Assembly (NCBI GenBank): GCA_002342685.1 | Contig: DDQN01000031.1 | Coordinates: 1 to 57,430, forward strand | Source: Vibrio sp. UBA2441 | GTDB lineage: Bacteria > Pseudomonadota > Gammaproteobacteria > Enterobacterales > Vibrionaceae | Direction of reading: 5' to 3' | DNA length: 57,430 bases | Part shown: positions 6,645 to 13,622 of the stretch, in pieces | How positions within the stretch are numbered: position 1 is the stretch's first letter | How the letters are laid out: every line of letters begins with the position of its first letter | Notes under the pieces: generated by a model | Told to the model about the DNA's origin: nothing | Database searches by the model: none | What the model saw: the letters and a program-made list of their open reading frames with translations, nothing else | Program-made: the position numbers and the translations under genes

Positions 6645-7160
6645 TTGCATTTTTATCATGAGAATGTTTTAAAATTTCAATCTTCAACCAGACCATTTAA
6701 GTCCGTTGAAGATATGAATGACGCCATAATTGAGCATTGGAATTCAGTAGTCTCGATTGAGGACATTGTCATTGATCTGGGTGATATGTTCTTCTCACCA
6801 AAAGATAAATGTGAGGCAATTCTTAGTGAATTAAAAGGAACCATTATTCATCTTGCTGGTAATCATTCTAAAGTGCTTAGAAATCAGCTTTCAGAAAATC
6901 AATGCCACGATTATTTTGAGTTCTCATTCGATGGGAATTTGATAGTCTTGAATCATTATCCTATGAGGGTTTGGAATCGTTCGCACTACTCAAATTCATA
7001 TCATTTTTTTGGGCATTGTCATGGGCATTTAGAACCGTATAGAAATAGCCTTGATGTAGGCTGGGATGTACATCAGAGACTTCTATCTCTTCAAGAGGCG
7101 ATTGAATTAGCGAAAAAGTCGACACTAGAAGATAAGTATGCTTTTTACGTTGATGCTTAA
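6645..7160 (+). CDS. Calcineurin-like metallophosphoesterase with a lost start codon
   Basis: A metallophosphoesterase of the small type whose members begin 'M.IWLTSDLHFYHEN'. Metal ligands are present in order: SDLHFYH (the Asp is encoded at 6642-6644), DLGDMFF, LAGNHSK, NHYPMR and GHCHGH. The frame is open upstream to a TAG at 6564 but has no ATG, GTG or TTG before 6645. The codon where family members start is ATC (6624-6626), followed by IWLTSD. The only usual start, TTG 6645, leaves the catalytic Asp outside. So the gene is either inactive or begins at a rare start codon. It lies among integron-like debris and is divergent to the 53-aa cassette frame. Substrate unknown; the family acts on phosphoesters. 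Confidence 0.6.
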   Translation: MHFYHENVLKFQSSTRPFKSVEDMNDAIIEHWNSVVSIEDIVIDLGDMFFSPKDKCEAILSELKGTIIHLAGNHSKVLRNQLSENQCHDYFEFSFDGNLIVLNHYPMRVWNRSHYSNSYHFFGHCHGHLEPYRNSLDVGWDVHQRLLSLQEAIELAKKSTLEDKYAFYVDA

Positions 7161-7368
7161 ATCATTTCGGAGCAAACGTGACTTTACATAGGTCTACCGA
7201 CTATTTGTGGACATTTTACTGTTACGAATGACTCTAGTTTATAAGAAAGAAGACCCGAATCAGGTTAATTGTAATAATGAATCCCGAGTTAAATGGTAAC
7301 CAGTTTACGTTTGAACAATGTTAGTCGGAATGAATTAGTGATGAGCGTCACATTTTTCAAAGATAAAC

Positions 7369-7532
7369 TTCATGAACCTAAAATCAAAAATCGTTCTTTT
7401 ATTGAGCAGTAAAATCTACTTTCATGAACCAAATTTCGGTTCATGAATAAGTCCTTCATACCTTTAAACTCAATAAATTCCGTAAATACAAAGGGTTACA
7501 TCGCTGTGTGTTAACTCATTCATTCATGAACC
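7369..7532. repeat. Cluster of four TTCATGAACC repeats
   Basis: TTCATGAACC occurs at 7369-7378, 7421-7430 and 7523-7532, and inverted (GGTTCATGAA) at 7438-7447. The second and third form a 10-bp stem with a 7-base loop. The core TTCATGAA is itself palindromic. The copies lie in an otherwise empty AT-rich stretch. They could be protein binding sites; no function is shown. Confidence 0.55.
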
Positions 7533-7609
7533 TCTGTGTAACCCAGAATAGTTAAATAGGGTTTTAGTTAGCGGTCTATCGCAATATCTTTTACCTCATA
7601 CTTAAATCA

Positions 7610-7640
7610 ACCTAACGCATAAATGGCCTATTGCGATAAC
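7610..7640 (-). other. attC-like core C
   Basis: The plus strand reads ACCTAACGCATAAATGGCC from 7610. On the minus strand this ends TTTATGCGTTAGGT, a perfect GTTRRRY core preceded by the same ATGC as in site B. Orientation agrees with sites A and B. The 5' half is not clear: a possible partner TAACGATAAGGG lies about 150 bases away near 7773, which would be long for attC. Confidence 0.25.
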
Positions 7641-7641
7641 T

Positions 7642-7758
7642 ATGAACAACTATCACTTATTGGCTATATTAGAGCCTGATGCTCATGAGTCGGCGAGAAG
7701 AACGACTTTCATCGGACAATTTTCTGATTTAGCAGAGAAGTTTCGAGAAGACAATTAA
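7642..7758 (+). CDS. Possible small protein (38 aa)
   Basis: An ATG at 7642 opens 38 codons beginning MNNYHLLAILEPDAHESARR and ending FREDN with TAA at 7756-7758, immediately followed by a hairpin. Composition is protein-like. There is no convincing ribosome binding site, and I do not recognise it. Confidence 0.3.
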   Translation: MNNYHLLAILEPDAHESARRTTFIGQFSDLAEKFREDN

Positions 7759-7783
7759 AGCCCTTATCGTTAATACAGGGCTT
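7758..7783. terminator. Hairpin between the small frame and the GGDEF gene
   Basis: AAGCCCT (7758-7764) and AGGGCTT (7777-7783) form a 7-bp stem. It lies between a rightward small frame and the 3' end of the leftward GGDEF gene, where a bidirectional terminator would fit. The T content after the stem is modest. Confidence 0.4.
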
Positions 7784-7804
7784 CTCCGTTATTACTATAA
7801 CTAG

Positions 7805-8689
7805 CTATAACCTGCTGACTACGATTTGATTTTTTCCGTTAACTTTTGCGTTATACATCGCCGAATCTGCTTCCTTAACAACATCAGTAAAAGCTATTGC
7901 ACTTGAGCCTTCAGCCACTCCAAAACTTGCGGTAACTCCGGAGTCTTCAGAGGCTCTAAGAGCCTGCATAAGTGAATTGGCAAAGTCTTTTGCATCAGCG
8001 CGTGACCATAGTGGTAACAGAACCAGAAACTCTTCACCTCCCCAACGAGAAACGTGGCCTTTGTCCTTCAATATGTTCTGGGTAAGCTCAGCAACATCAA
8101 CCAAAACCTTATCTCCCGTATGATGTCCGTATTTATCGTTTATTTGTTTGAAATTATCGATATCAAACAAGACAACAAAATAGGAACTCATTTGACTTTC
8201 AGCTAACTCTCCCATTTTTCTACGGTTCAAAAGACCGGTTAACGCATCAGTTTCAGCAAGCTTTTTTAGTTCTTTATTTCTTGCAATCAACTTGCGTTGC
8301 AACGATACAATCTGAGTATGATTTTTTACTCGCGCGATAACCTCCATCGTTTCGAAAGGCTTCTCAATATAGTCAACACCGCCAACCTGAAAAGCCCGTA
8401 CTTTATCCTGAACGTTATCTAACGCACTAAGGAATATAATTGGGATATCTTTAGTACTGGGATCAGATTTGAGTTCGGAACAGACTTCGTAACCATCCAT
8501 TCCTGGCATCATAATATCCAATAGAATAAGATCCGGTTGATTTCTTTTGCAGATCCTCAAAGCAGCATTACCGCTTGCTGCTCCTTTTACTTTATAACCT
8601 TCAGAACTTAACAATTGAGTCAGTAATTTGATGTTTTCAACCGTATCATCAACGGTTAATATTTCTGTTTGTGAATTATCTAGTGGCAT
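7805..8689 (-). CDS. Response regulator with GGDEF output (diguanylate cyclase)
   Basis: An N-terminal receiver domain carries the phospho-acceptor Asp in LILLDIMMPGMDG. A linker helix leads to a GGDEF domain with RWGGEEFLVLL. GGEEF is an active-site form, so synthesis of cyclic di-GMP from two GTP is expected. No RxxD inhibitory site precedes it. I take the ATG at 8689 (MPLDNSQTEIL, 294 residues) as start. The frame is open further upstream into the preceding kinase gene, and an AGGAG followed by an in-frame TTG lies about 30 bases ahead. The hybrid histidine kinase ends 43 bases upstream on the same strand, so the two are likely one operon and a phosphorelay pair feeding c-di-GMP output. 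Confidence 0.9.
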   Translation of the reverse strand: MPLDNSQTEILTVDDTVENIKLLTQLLSSEGYKVKGAASGNAALRICKRNQPDLILLDIMMPGMDGYEVCSELKSDPSTKDIPIIFLSALDNVQDKVRAFQVGGVDYIEKPFETMEVIARVKNHTQIVSLQRKLIARNKELKKLAETDALTGLLNRRKMGELAESQMSSYFVVLFDIDNFKQINDKYGHHTGDKVLVDVAELTQNILKDKGHVSRWGGEEFLVLLPLWSRADAKDFANSLMQALRASEDSGVTASFGVAEGSSAIAFTDVVKEADSAMYNAKVNGKNQIVVSRL

Positions 8690-8701
8690 AAATCGAATTA
8701 C

Positions 8702-8718
8702 TGCCAGGCTGTCTGGCA
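8702..8718 (-). promoter_or_regulatory. Small hairpin in the leader of the GGDEF gene
   Basis: TGCCAG and CTGGCA form a 6-bp stem with a 5-base loop between an AGGAG sequence and the ATG at 8689. It could bring the ribosome binding site and start closer together or limit translation. Confidence 0.3.
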
Positions 8719-8732
8719 AATACTCCTGTAAA

Positions 8733-10892
8733 CTAACTCTGAAACAACTCATACAAATCATCAAATTGATAACTCTCAACCAACTCAATTAATTGAGCTC
8801 GCAACTCTCTATTTTCGAAAAAGTGTTCAAAAAGGCAAATTAGCTCTTGTTGATAACCCTCTTCTATTGCACTTAAAATTTTATCTATTTGTTCTAGTGA
8901 TAATGTAGCGATGAGGCCTTCTTTATCCAGTGTTAGCATTTTACTGTTGACACTATCTTCTGGTTGAGTGCTTTGGTAGTCATATTCTATATCCAGGTGT
9001 TTCGCCATTATCTTAAACAGATCTTGTGTCAAAAATGGTTTTCTAGCGAAGTCATCCATTCCAGCTTGAAGCATTTCTTGAACTTCGTCATTAAATACAC
9101 TGGCGGTCAGTGCCACTATCTTTAATTCGCCATTACCCGATGTTCTGCGAATCTCTTGTGTGGCTTGTAGGCCATCTATCTTGGGCATTCGCCGATCCAT
9201 CCAAATAAAGTCTGGATTCCAACTGTTATTCAGCGAAATGGCTTCTTCTCCATCTCTGGCAAGTTTCACAGTAAAACCAGCATCAGACAGAACAGTCATT
9301 ATCAGTTTTTGGTTATCAGCCTGGTCTTCTGCAACCAGTATCTTTGGACTGATGCTGCCTGACTTTAGTCCGATAACTTGAGGGGTATTAGTACATACTT
9401 TATCTGTATCTCCGATACTATCAGAGATGTCCATATCTAATGTAAAGGTGAAAGTAGATCCCTCGCCTTTTACACTCTGGACCTCCAAACGCCCTCCCAT
9501 TAACTCGACAAACTGTTTACTGATACTCAATCCGAGTCCAGTTCCTTTTTGTATTGTCTCTGAGCCCACTTGTTCAAAAGGTATGAAAATTCGCTCCAGA
9601 TCAACAGAGTCTATACCCTCACCAGTATCACTCACTATGAAATAGAATTTGTTCGATTTTTCGCCAATGCTATGAGTATCAATTGTCAGGTTAACGCTAC
9701 CTTTGTGCGTAAACTTAATGGCATTTCCGATTAGGTTGATCAAGATCTGTCGCGTTTTAACTGCATCTCCTAAGACATAATGTGGTGTTAACTCACTCAT
9801 AGCACACTGAAATGAAAGCTGCTTTTGCGTTGCCTTCATCTGCATTAAGTCTTTAACTTCTTCTACGACATCCTTGAAATTAAACCATTTACGTTCAACT
9901 ATGTTGTGCCCCGCATCAATTTTAGACATATCTAAAACATCATTAATCAATGAGAGCAAGTGTTCTCCTGAACGGTTGATGATGTCGATATACTCCTGAT
10001 ATTGAGGAAATAAACGTACATCATTTTTCATGAGCTGCGAATAGCCTAGTATTGCGTTCAAGGGGGTTCTAAGTTCATGGCTCATATTAGTAAGGAAGGT
10101 GGATTTTGCCCGGTTTGCCACTTCAGCTTTGTCTTTAGTCTCTGTCAACTTCTGCTGTAGTTCCTTTAGCTTATCCACATCAACGTGGATGCCATTCATA
10201 CGCGTTACAATACCGTTGTCATCTCGTTCAAATACTTTTCCCTGATCAAGTATCCATTTCCAGCTTCCATCGCCACACTTAATTCGAAACTCTGCATGAT
10301 AAAGGTCTGTTTTTCCGTCTAAATGATCTTGAATTTTCTGTGTAGCCGCAAAAAGATCATCTGGGTGAACCAAAGAACCCCATTTCTCTATTCCATTTAC
10401 AACTTCCGAAAACAGTGAATCATCAGCAAAAACTTCCTCTGGTGACAGTTTTTTTTGGGTTGCCCATGTTCGGTTACCAATTATCTGCCCCATAGAAGGA
10501 TTAAAATCCCAGATCCCCAGATTCGCTCCCTGTATCGCTAAATCGAGACGTTCGATATTTCGCTCCAACCCTATTACTTTTTTTCTTAACTGATTTAGCT
10601 CAGTTTCATTCTTTAAAAAAAGCTGTTTATTATCACCATCAAAAGAGAAGGTTATCTGCCAGTTTTCACCTTTTTCTGTCACCAATGTATAAGGTATATC
10701 AGATATTTCCGGAAGAGTTATCAAGCCTATAAGTTCTGGCGAAGCGATACAGTCAGAAAGTCGAGTACCAGTGAGCGGAGTGGTAGTCCAGATATCTGCT
10801 TTTCTGGCTATAAGATTAGTTTCTCGAATGATTTCATCTGAATCGATAAGAATGAAACCAATAGGTAGATCATTTACAGTGAGAGTAGTCAT
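8733..10892 (-). CDS. PAS-domain hybrid sensor histidine kinase
   Basis: A 719-residue protein without membrane segments, hence probably cytoplasmic. An unassigned N-terminal sensory segment (possibly a degenerate PAS) precedes a PAS/PAC domain around residues 115-240 (GIWDFNPSMGQI, HPDDL, AEFRIKCGDGSWKWI, MNGIHVDV). The dimerisation and phospho-acceptor domain has the His in FLTNMSHELRTPLNAI. The ATPase domain shows NLIGNAIKFTHKG, DTGEGID and GTGLGLSI. A receiver domain follows with Asp in FIWMDRRMPKIDG. There is no terminal HPt domain, so the phosphoryl group probably moves to a separate HPt or to the adjacent response regulator. It sits directly upstream of the GGDEF gene. The stimulus is unknown. 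No clear ribosome binding site is seen at the ATG 10892. Confidence 0.9.
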   Translation of the reverse strand: MTTLTVNDLPIGFILIDSDEIIRETNLIARKADIWTTTPLTGTRLSDCIASPELIGLITLPEISDIPYTLVTEKGENWQITFSFDGDNKQLFLKNETELNQLRKKVIGLERNIERLDLAIQGANLGIWDFNPSMGQIIGNRTWATQKKLSPEEVFADDSLFSEVVNGIEKWGSLVHPDDLFAATQKIQDHLDGKTDLYHAEFRIKCGDGSWKWILDQGKVFERDDNGIVTRMNGIHVDVDKLKELQQKLTETKDKAEVANRAKSTFLTNMSHELRTPLNAILGYSQLMKNDVRLFPQYQEYIDIINRSGEHLLSLINDVLDMSKIDAGHNIVERKWFNFKDVVEEVKDLMQMKATQKQLSFQCAMSELTPHYVLGDAVKTRQILINLIGNAIKFTHKGSVNLTIDTHSIGEKSNKFYFIVSDTGEGIDSVDLERIFIPFEQVGSETIQKGTGLGLSISKQFVELMGGRLEVQSVKGEGSTFTFTLDMDISDSIGDTDKVCTNTPQVIGLKSGSISPKILVAEDQADNQKLIMTVLSDAGFTVKLARDGEEAISLNNSWNPDFIWMDRRMPKIDGLQATQEIRRTSGNGELKIVALTASVFNDEVQEMLQAGMDDFARKPFLTQDLFKIMAKHLDIEYDYQSTQPEDSVNSKMLTLDKEGLIATLSLEQIDKILSAIEEGYQQELICLFEHFFENRELRAQLIELVESYQFDDLYELFQS

Positions 10893-10986
10893 TAATATTA
10901 ATCAGCCAACCTGTTGATTAGATTAAAAATAAGTTAACAAACATTCGCCTTTGGTTTGAGGGGGAAAGCACTTCTTAAGATCTAAT

Positions 10987-11142
10987 ATGTTTATTTCTAA
11001 GAAGTATGATTCGGGCAATACGACATATGAGTGTCGTTTGGCTTTAGAACATGGGATGTTGCCACAGAGCAGCTTGGAAGTAAGTGATCAAACCATAATA
11101 AATTCAAATTGCCTGGGAACCAGAACTAAGGAAGAATATTGA
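10987..11142 (+). CDS. Possible small protein (51 aa), unknown
   Basis: An ATG at 10987 opens 51 codons beginning MFISKKYDSGNTTYECRLAL and ending TRTKEEY before TGA at 11140-11142. There is no strong ribosome binding site; an inverted repeat overlaps the start. I do not recognise it. Confidence 0.25.
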   Translation: MFISKKYDSGNTTYECRLALEHGMLPQSSLEVSDQTIINSNCLGTRTKEEY

Positions 11143-11197
11143 GCTCACCTTCATTTAACTCAACGCATAAGGTATGTTTGTTGGGGAGTGTCACTTT

Positions 11198-11226
11198 GGC
11201 TCGGAGCAAAAACTCAGCTCTGAGCC
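11198..11226 (-). terminator. Hairpin downstream of the chemoreceptor gene
   Basis: GGCTCGGAGC (11198-11207) and GCTCTGAGCC (11217-11226) pair over 10 bp with one G-T. It lies about 20 bases beyond the chemoreceptor stop on the minus strand. There is no T run after it, so it may terminate weakly or only protect the mRNA end. Confidence 0.4.
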
Positions 11227-11245
11227 AGTTCATAAGGTATCGTTA

Positions 11246-12865
11246 TTAAACTTTAAAATACCTGAGGTGATCACTCAAATCACTTGAGGTATCTACAAGT
11301 ATTTGGCTTTGTTCCGCTAAACTTGTTGCGGCGGCGCTCATCTCATTCGCTGAAGTGTTTATAATCGTTACGTTTTCATTAATCTCATTTGATACAGCAC
11401 CCTGCTCTTCTGCTGAAGATGCTATTTGAGTCACCATATCGTTAGCTAGATTGAGCTGCTCAACCATACTTTCGAGTTCAGCTCGAGTCTCTTCTGAGGT
11501 TTTCACACAAGTTTGAACTTTTTCACGGCCAAGCAAGACAGATTCAGAAGCTTTCACGGCGCTATCAGTTAAATTATTAATTGATGTTTGTATTTGTTCT
11601 GTTGATTTACTGGTACTGGAGGCCAAATTTCTTACCTCATCGGCCACAACCGCAAATCCTCTTCCTTGTTCGCCTGCTCGCGCTGCTTCAATCGCCGCAT
11701 TCAAAGCAAGTAAATTGGTTTGTTCTGATATATTCTGAATGACATTAATAACCTCAGCGATACTTATAACACCACTTTTAAGTTGCTCTACTAAAATGGA
11801 TGTTTGTGCCATTTGTTGGTCCGCATCTTCAATATTGCGAACGGTCTTTGTCATATCCTGGCTACTATCTTGAGCCTGACTGGCGACGTTATTAGTTGTA
11901 TTTGATGCTTGCACTGCATTGCGTGAAACTTCAATTGTCGTTGAGTTCATTTCATTCATTGCCGTTGCTAGTAGATCAAGTTGGGCATATTGAGATTGGA
12001 CACTAACGGCGCTTTGCTCACTTGAAGATGCGATGCTACTTACTAAGTCTACCGATTGATTCGCCGAGTTACTGGCCAACAGAAAAGCATCTTGGAGTTT
12101 CTCTAACATAACGTTCATATCTCGACAAATATCACCTATTTCATCTTTTCGGCTCGTATTTAGCCGAATAGTTAGGTCTCCATCTGATATGTTGTGAACT
12201 TTGTTTAATAGTTTCTCAATTGAGAAAACTATATTTCGGCCTATTAAAAAGCTAAATAAAGCGAGCGAGATAAGTGCAACGGCTATGGCAAAGCCAACAA
12301 CGATAATATCGTCCAAAAAAGCCTTATTTATATCACTGATTAATGTTCCTGAGCCTATAATCCATCCCCAATCAGGCATAAATGCAACGTAGGATATTTT
12401 GTCCAACAACTCTCCACTTGGGGATTTCCAAGTGTAATCGAGAAAACCCTGCCCTTGCGTTTTTGATATTCTAGCCATCTCCTGCCAATGATATTTTCCA
12501 GAACCATCTCTAAAATTTGATGCGTCCTTTCCATTCAATGCCGGTTTAGTAGGATGCATTACTACTGACATTTGAGGATTTGTAATCCAAAAATAATTGT
12601 TATTGTCATACCTAAGCGTTTTTATCGCATCGACAGCCAACGCTTTTGCCTGCGTTTCACCAAATGTTGTACTGTTGTTGTAATAATACTGAGCTAAGTT
12701 TAAAGCCAACTCTACCTGCGATTGTAGCTTGGCTTTACGTTCAATTAGCGAAGACTGTTTTTGTTTTAACAGCTGAAATAAGCTAAGTGAAATTATTATA
12801 ATTACAGAAATGACAACTAATACGTGTAGTTTTTTCCTAATTGAAATGTTACCTAACCAGCCCAT
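11246..12865 (-). CDS. Methyl-accepting chemotaxis protein with a single Cache domain
   Basis: A 539-residue transducer. A membrane helix at about residues 13-32 is followed by a periplasmic sCache_2-type sensor (about 35-180) with YFWITNPQMSVVMHP, NFRDGSGKYHWQEM and a GWIIGSGTLISDI end. A second membrane helix (about 187-210), HAMP, and the cytoplasmic signalling domain follow. The highly conserved hairpin tip reads ISEQTNLLALNAAIEAARAG, then EQGRGFAVVADEVRNLA. It should control CheA through CheW. Similar Cache domains bind small organic acids, but the ligand cannot be read from the sequence. It is monocistronic and carries an FNR-like box about 100 bases upstream, suggesting control by oxygen. 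Confidence 0.93.
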   Translation of the reverse strand: MGWLGNISIRKKLHVLVVISVIIIISLSLFQLLKQKQSSLIERKAKLQSQVELALNLAQYYYNNSTTFGETQAKALAVDAIKTLRYDNNNYFWITNPQMSVVMHPTKPALNGKDASNFRDGSGKYHWQEMARISKTQGQGFLDYTWKSPSGELLDKISYVAFMPDWGWIIGSGTLISDINKAFLDDIIVVGFAIAVALISLALFSFLIGRNIVFSIEKLLNKVHNISDGDLTIRLNTSRKDEIGDICRDMNVMLEKLQDAFLLASNSANQSVDLVSSIASSSEQSAVSVQSQYAQLDLLATAMNEMNSTTIEVSRNAVQASNTTNNVASQAQDSSQDMTKTVRNIEDADQQMAQTSILVEQLKSGVISIAEVINVIQNISEQTNLLALNAAIEAARAGEQGRGFAVVADEVRNLASSTSKSTEQIQTSINNLTDSAVKASESVLLGREKVQTCVKTSEETRAELESMVEQLNLANDMVTQIASSAEEQGAVSNEINENVTIINTSANEMSAAATSLAEQSQILVDTSSDLSDHLRYFKV

Positions 12866-12963
12866 GATTTAACCCCGACGATTTCATTATTTTATTTTTA
12901 TATTTATTGGAATTATCAGCGTAGTTCAAAAAATAATGGTGGGCATTAAAATGGACGTATAGA

Positions 12964-12977
12964 TTGAATTAGATCAA
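12964..12977 (-). promoter_or_regulatory. FNR-like box upstream of the chemoreceptor gene
   Basis: On the minus strand TTGATCTAATTCAA matches the FNR consensus TTGAT-N4-ATCAA at nine of ten defined bases. It lies about 100 bp before the chemoreceptor ATG (12865). The window carries fnr itself 8 kb away. Confidence 0.45.
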
Positions 12978-13008
12978 ACTTTAACTTATCAACTTAAATA
13001 TCAATAAT

Positions 13009-13371
13009 TCATCGTCTGATTGTTAAATAATGGTTAGATTGTTTGCTTTCTAGCTGCAATGTTAGCTCAGTACTTTGTGAAGTTATGTTCCATTGCTCAG
13101 AAGCTCGGGTAATAATGCCTTTTCCCTTAACTATGCTTATATCAATGATCTCATGGGATTTTAGATCGTACGTGAATAATTCATCGTCAGAATTTATGAA
13201 AACAACATCAATTATTGCACTGCTTGCAGAAACCGTACAATTATTCGGCACAGTACAAACATTCTCTTGTTTATCGTAAGTTAGAGTCCGCCAGATAAAG
13301 GCAGTGACTAGAACTAACATCATGATAAATATCTGGATCAGTCGTAGTTTTGTGAGTTTTTCTGCTGCCAT
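13009..13371 (-). CDS. Small membrane-anchored protein of unknown function, divergent from ccoN
   Basis: I chose the ATG at 13371 (MAAEKLTKLRLIQ, 120 residues) because a strong AGGAGG lies about eight bases before it. A start 18 bases upstream is in frame but would overlap that site. One membrane helix (LIQIFIMMLVLVTAFIW) is followed by a short periplasmic part with two cysteines (ENVCTVPNNCTV). A similar unnamed gene stands divergent from ccoN in Vibrio genomes as I remember. It may be linked to oxidase function or regulation, but that rests only on position. Confidence 0.75.
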   Translation of the reverse strand: MAAEKLTKLRLIQIFIMMLVLVTAFIWRTLTYDKQENVCTVPNNCTVSASSAIIDVVFINSDDELFTYDLKSHEIIDISIVKGKGIITRASEQWNITSQSTELTLQLESKQSNHYLTIRR

Positions 13372-13399
13372 TTTCCACTCCTCCTGCAACTAACTTCAA

Positions 13400-13435
13400 A
13401 CTTTTTGCAATAAATGTTCTAACATTGCAAAAAGT
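13400..13435. promoter_or_regulatory. 11-bp inverted repeat in the ccoN divergent promoter region
   Basis: ACTTTTTGCAA (13400-13410) and TTGCAAAAAGT (13425-13435) are perfect inverted copies separated by 14 bp. They lie 29 bp upstream of the leftward start and about 190 bp upstream of ccoN. The spacing puts the half-site centres about 25 bp apart. It may be an operator or a leader hairpin of the leftward gene. Confidence 0.5.
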
Positions 13436-13622
13436 GAGGTTAATTCGTTGTCATTAAAATGTTAAATCAATTATCATGTCGGGTGAAAATACCAATCCAA
13501 ACAGTGTTTTTATAAAACCTCTAAAACACGGAGGTTATATTTTAACCAGAACCTGATTGGTATTACGACATAAAGTCAAACAAAAAGTAAAGTAGTCATT
13601 TATAAAATTGGAAGCATAAAAA

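Larger units (their letters stand above)
7161..7804. other. Intergenic stretch with repeats and attC-like core
   Basis: This 0.64-kb stretch contains four TTCATGAACC repeats, an enclosing GGGTTACA/TGTAACCC inverted repeat, a perfect attC-type core ACCTAACGCATAA at 7610-7622, and a 38-residue frame followed by a hairpin. I see no long gene. Confidence 0.5.
10893..11245. other. Intergenic stretch upstream of the kinase operon
   Basis: This 353-bp stretch holds the promoter of the leftward kinase operon and the 3' end region of the leftward chemoreceptor gene. It also holds an 8-bp inverted repeat (ACTTCTTA at 10970, TAAGAAGT at 10998), a possible 51-residue rightward frame, a CAACGCATAAGG sequence at about 11161 like those in the attC-like sites, and a hairpin at 11198-11226. 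Confidence 0.45.

Noticed and set aside
9160..9645. Plus-strand frames inside the hybrid kinase gene
   Set aside because: They are shadows of a clearly coding minus-strand gene, with no ribosome binding sites or recognisable domains.
13440..13622. FNR box upstream of ccoN
   Set aside because: I searched for TTGAT-N4-ATCAA and found only half sites such as AAATCAA; no convincing match.
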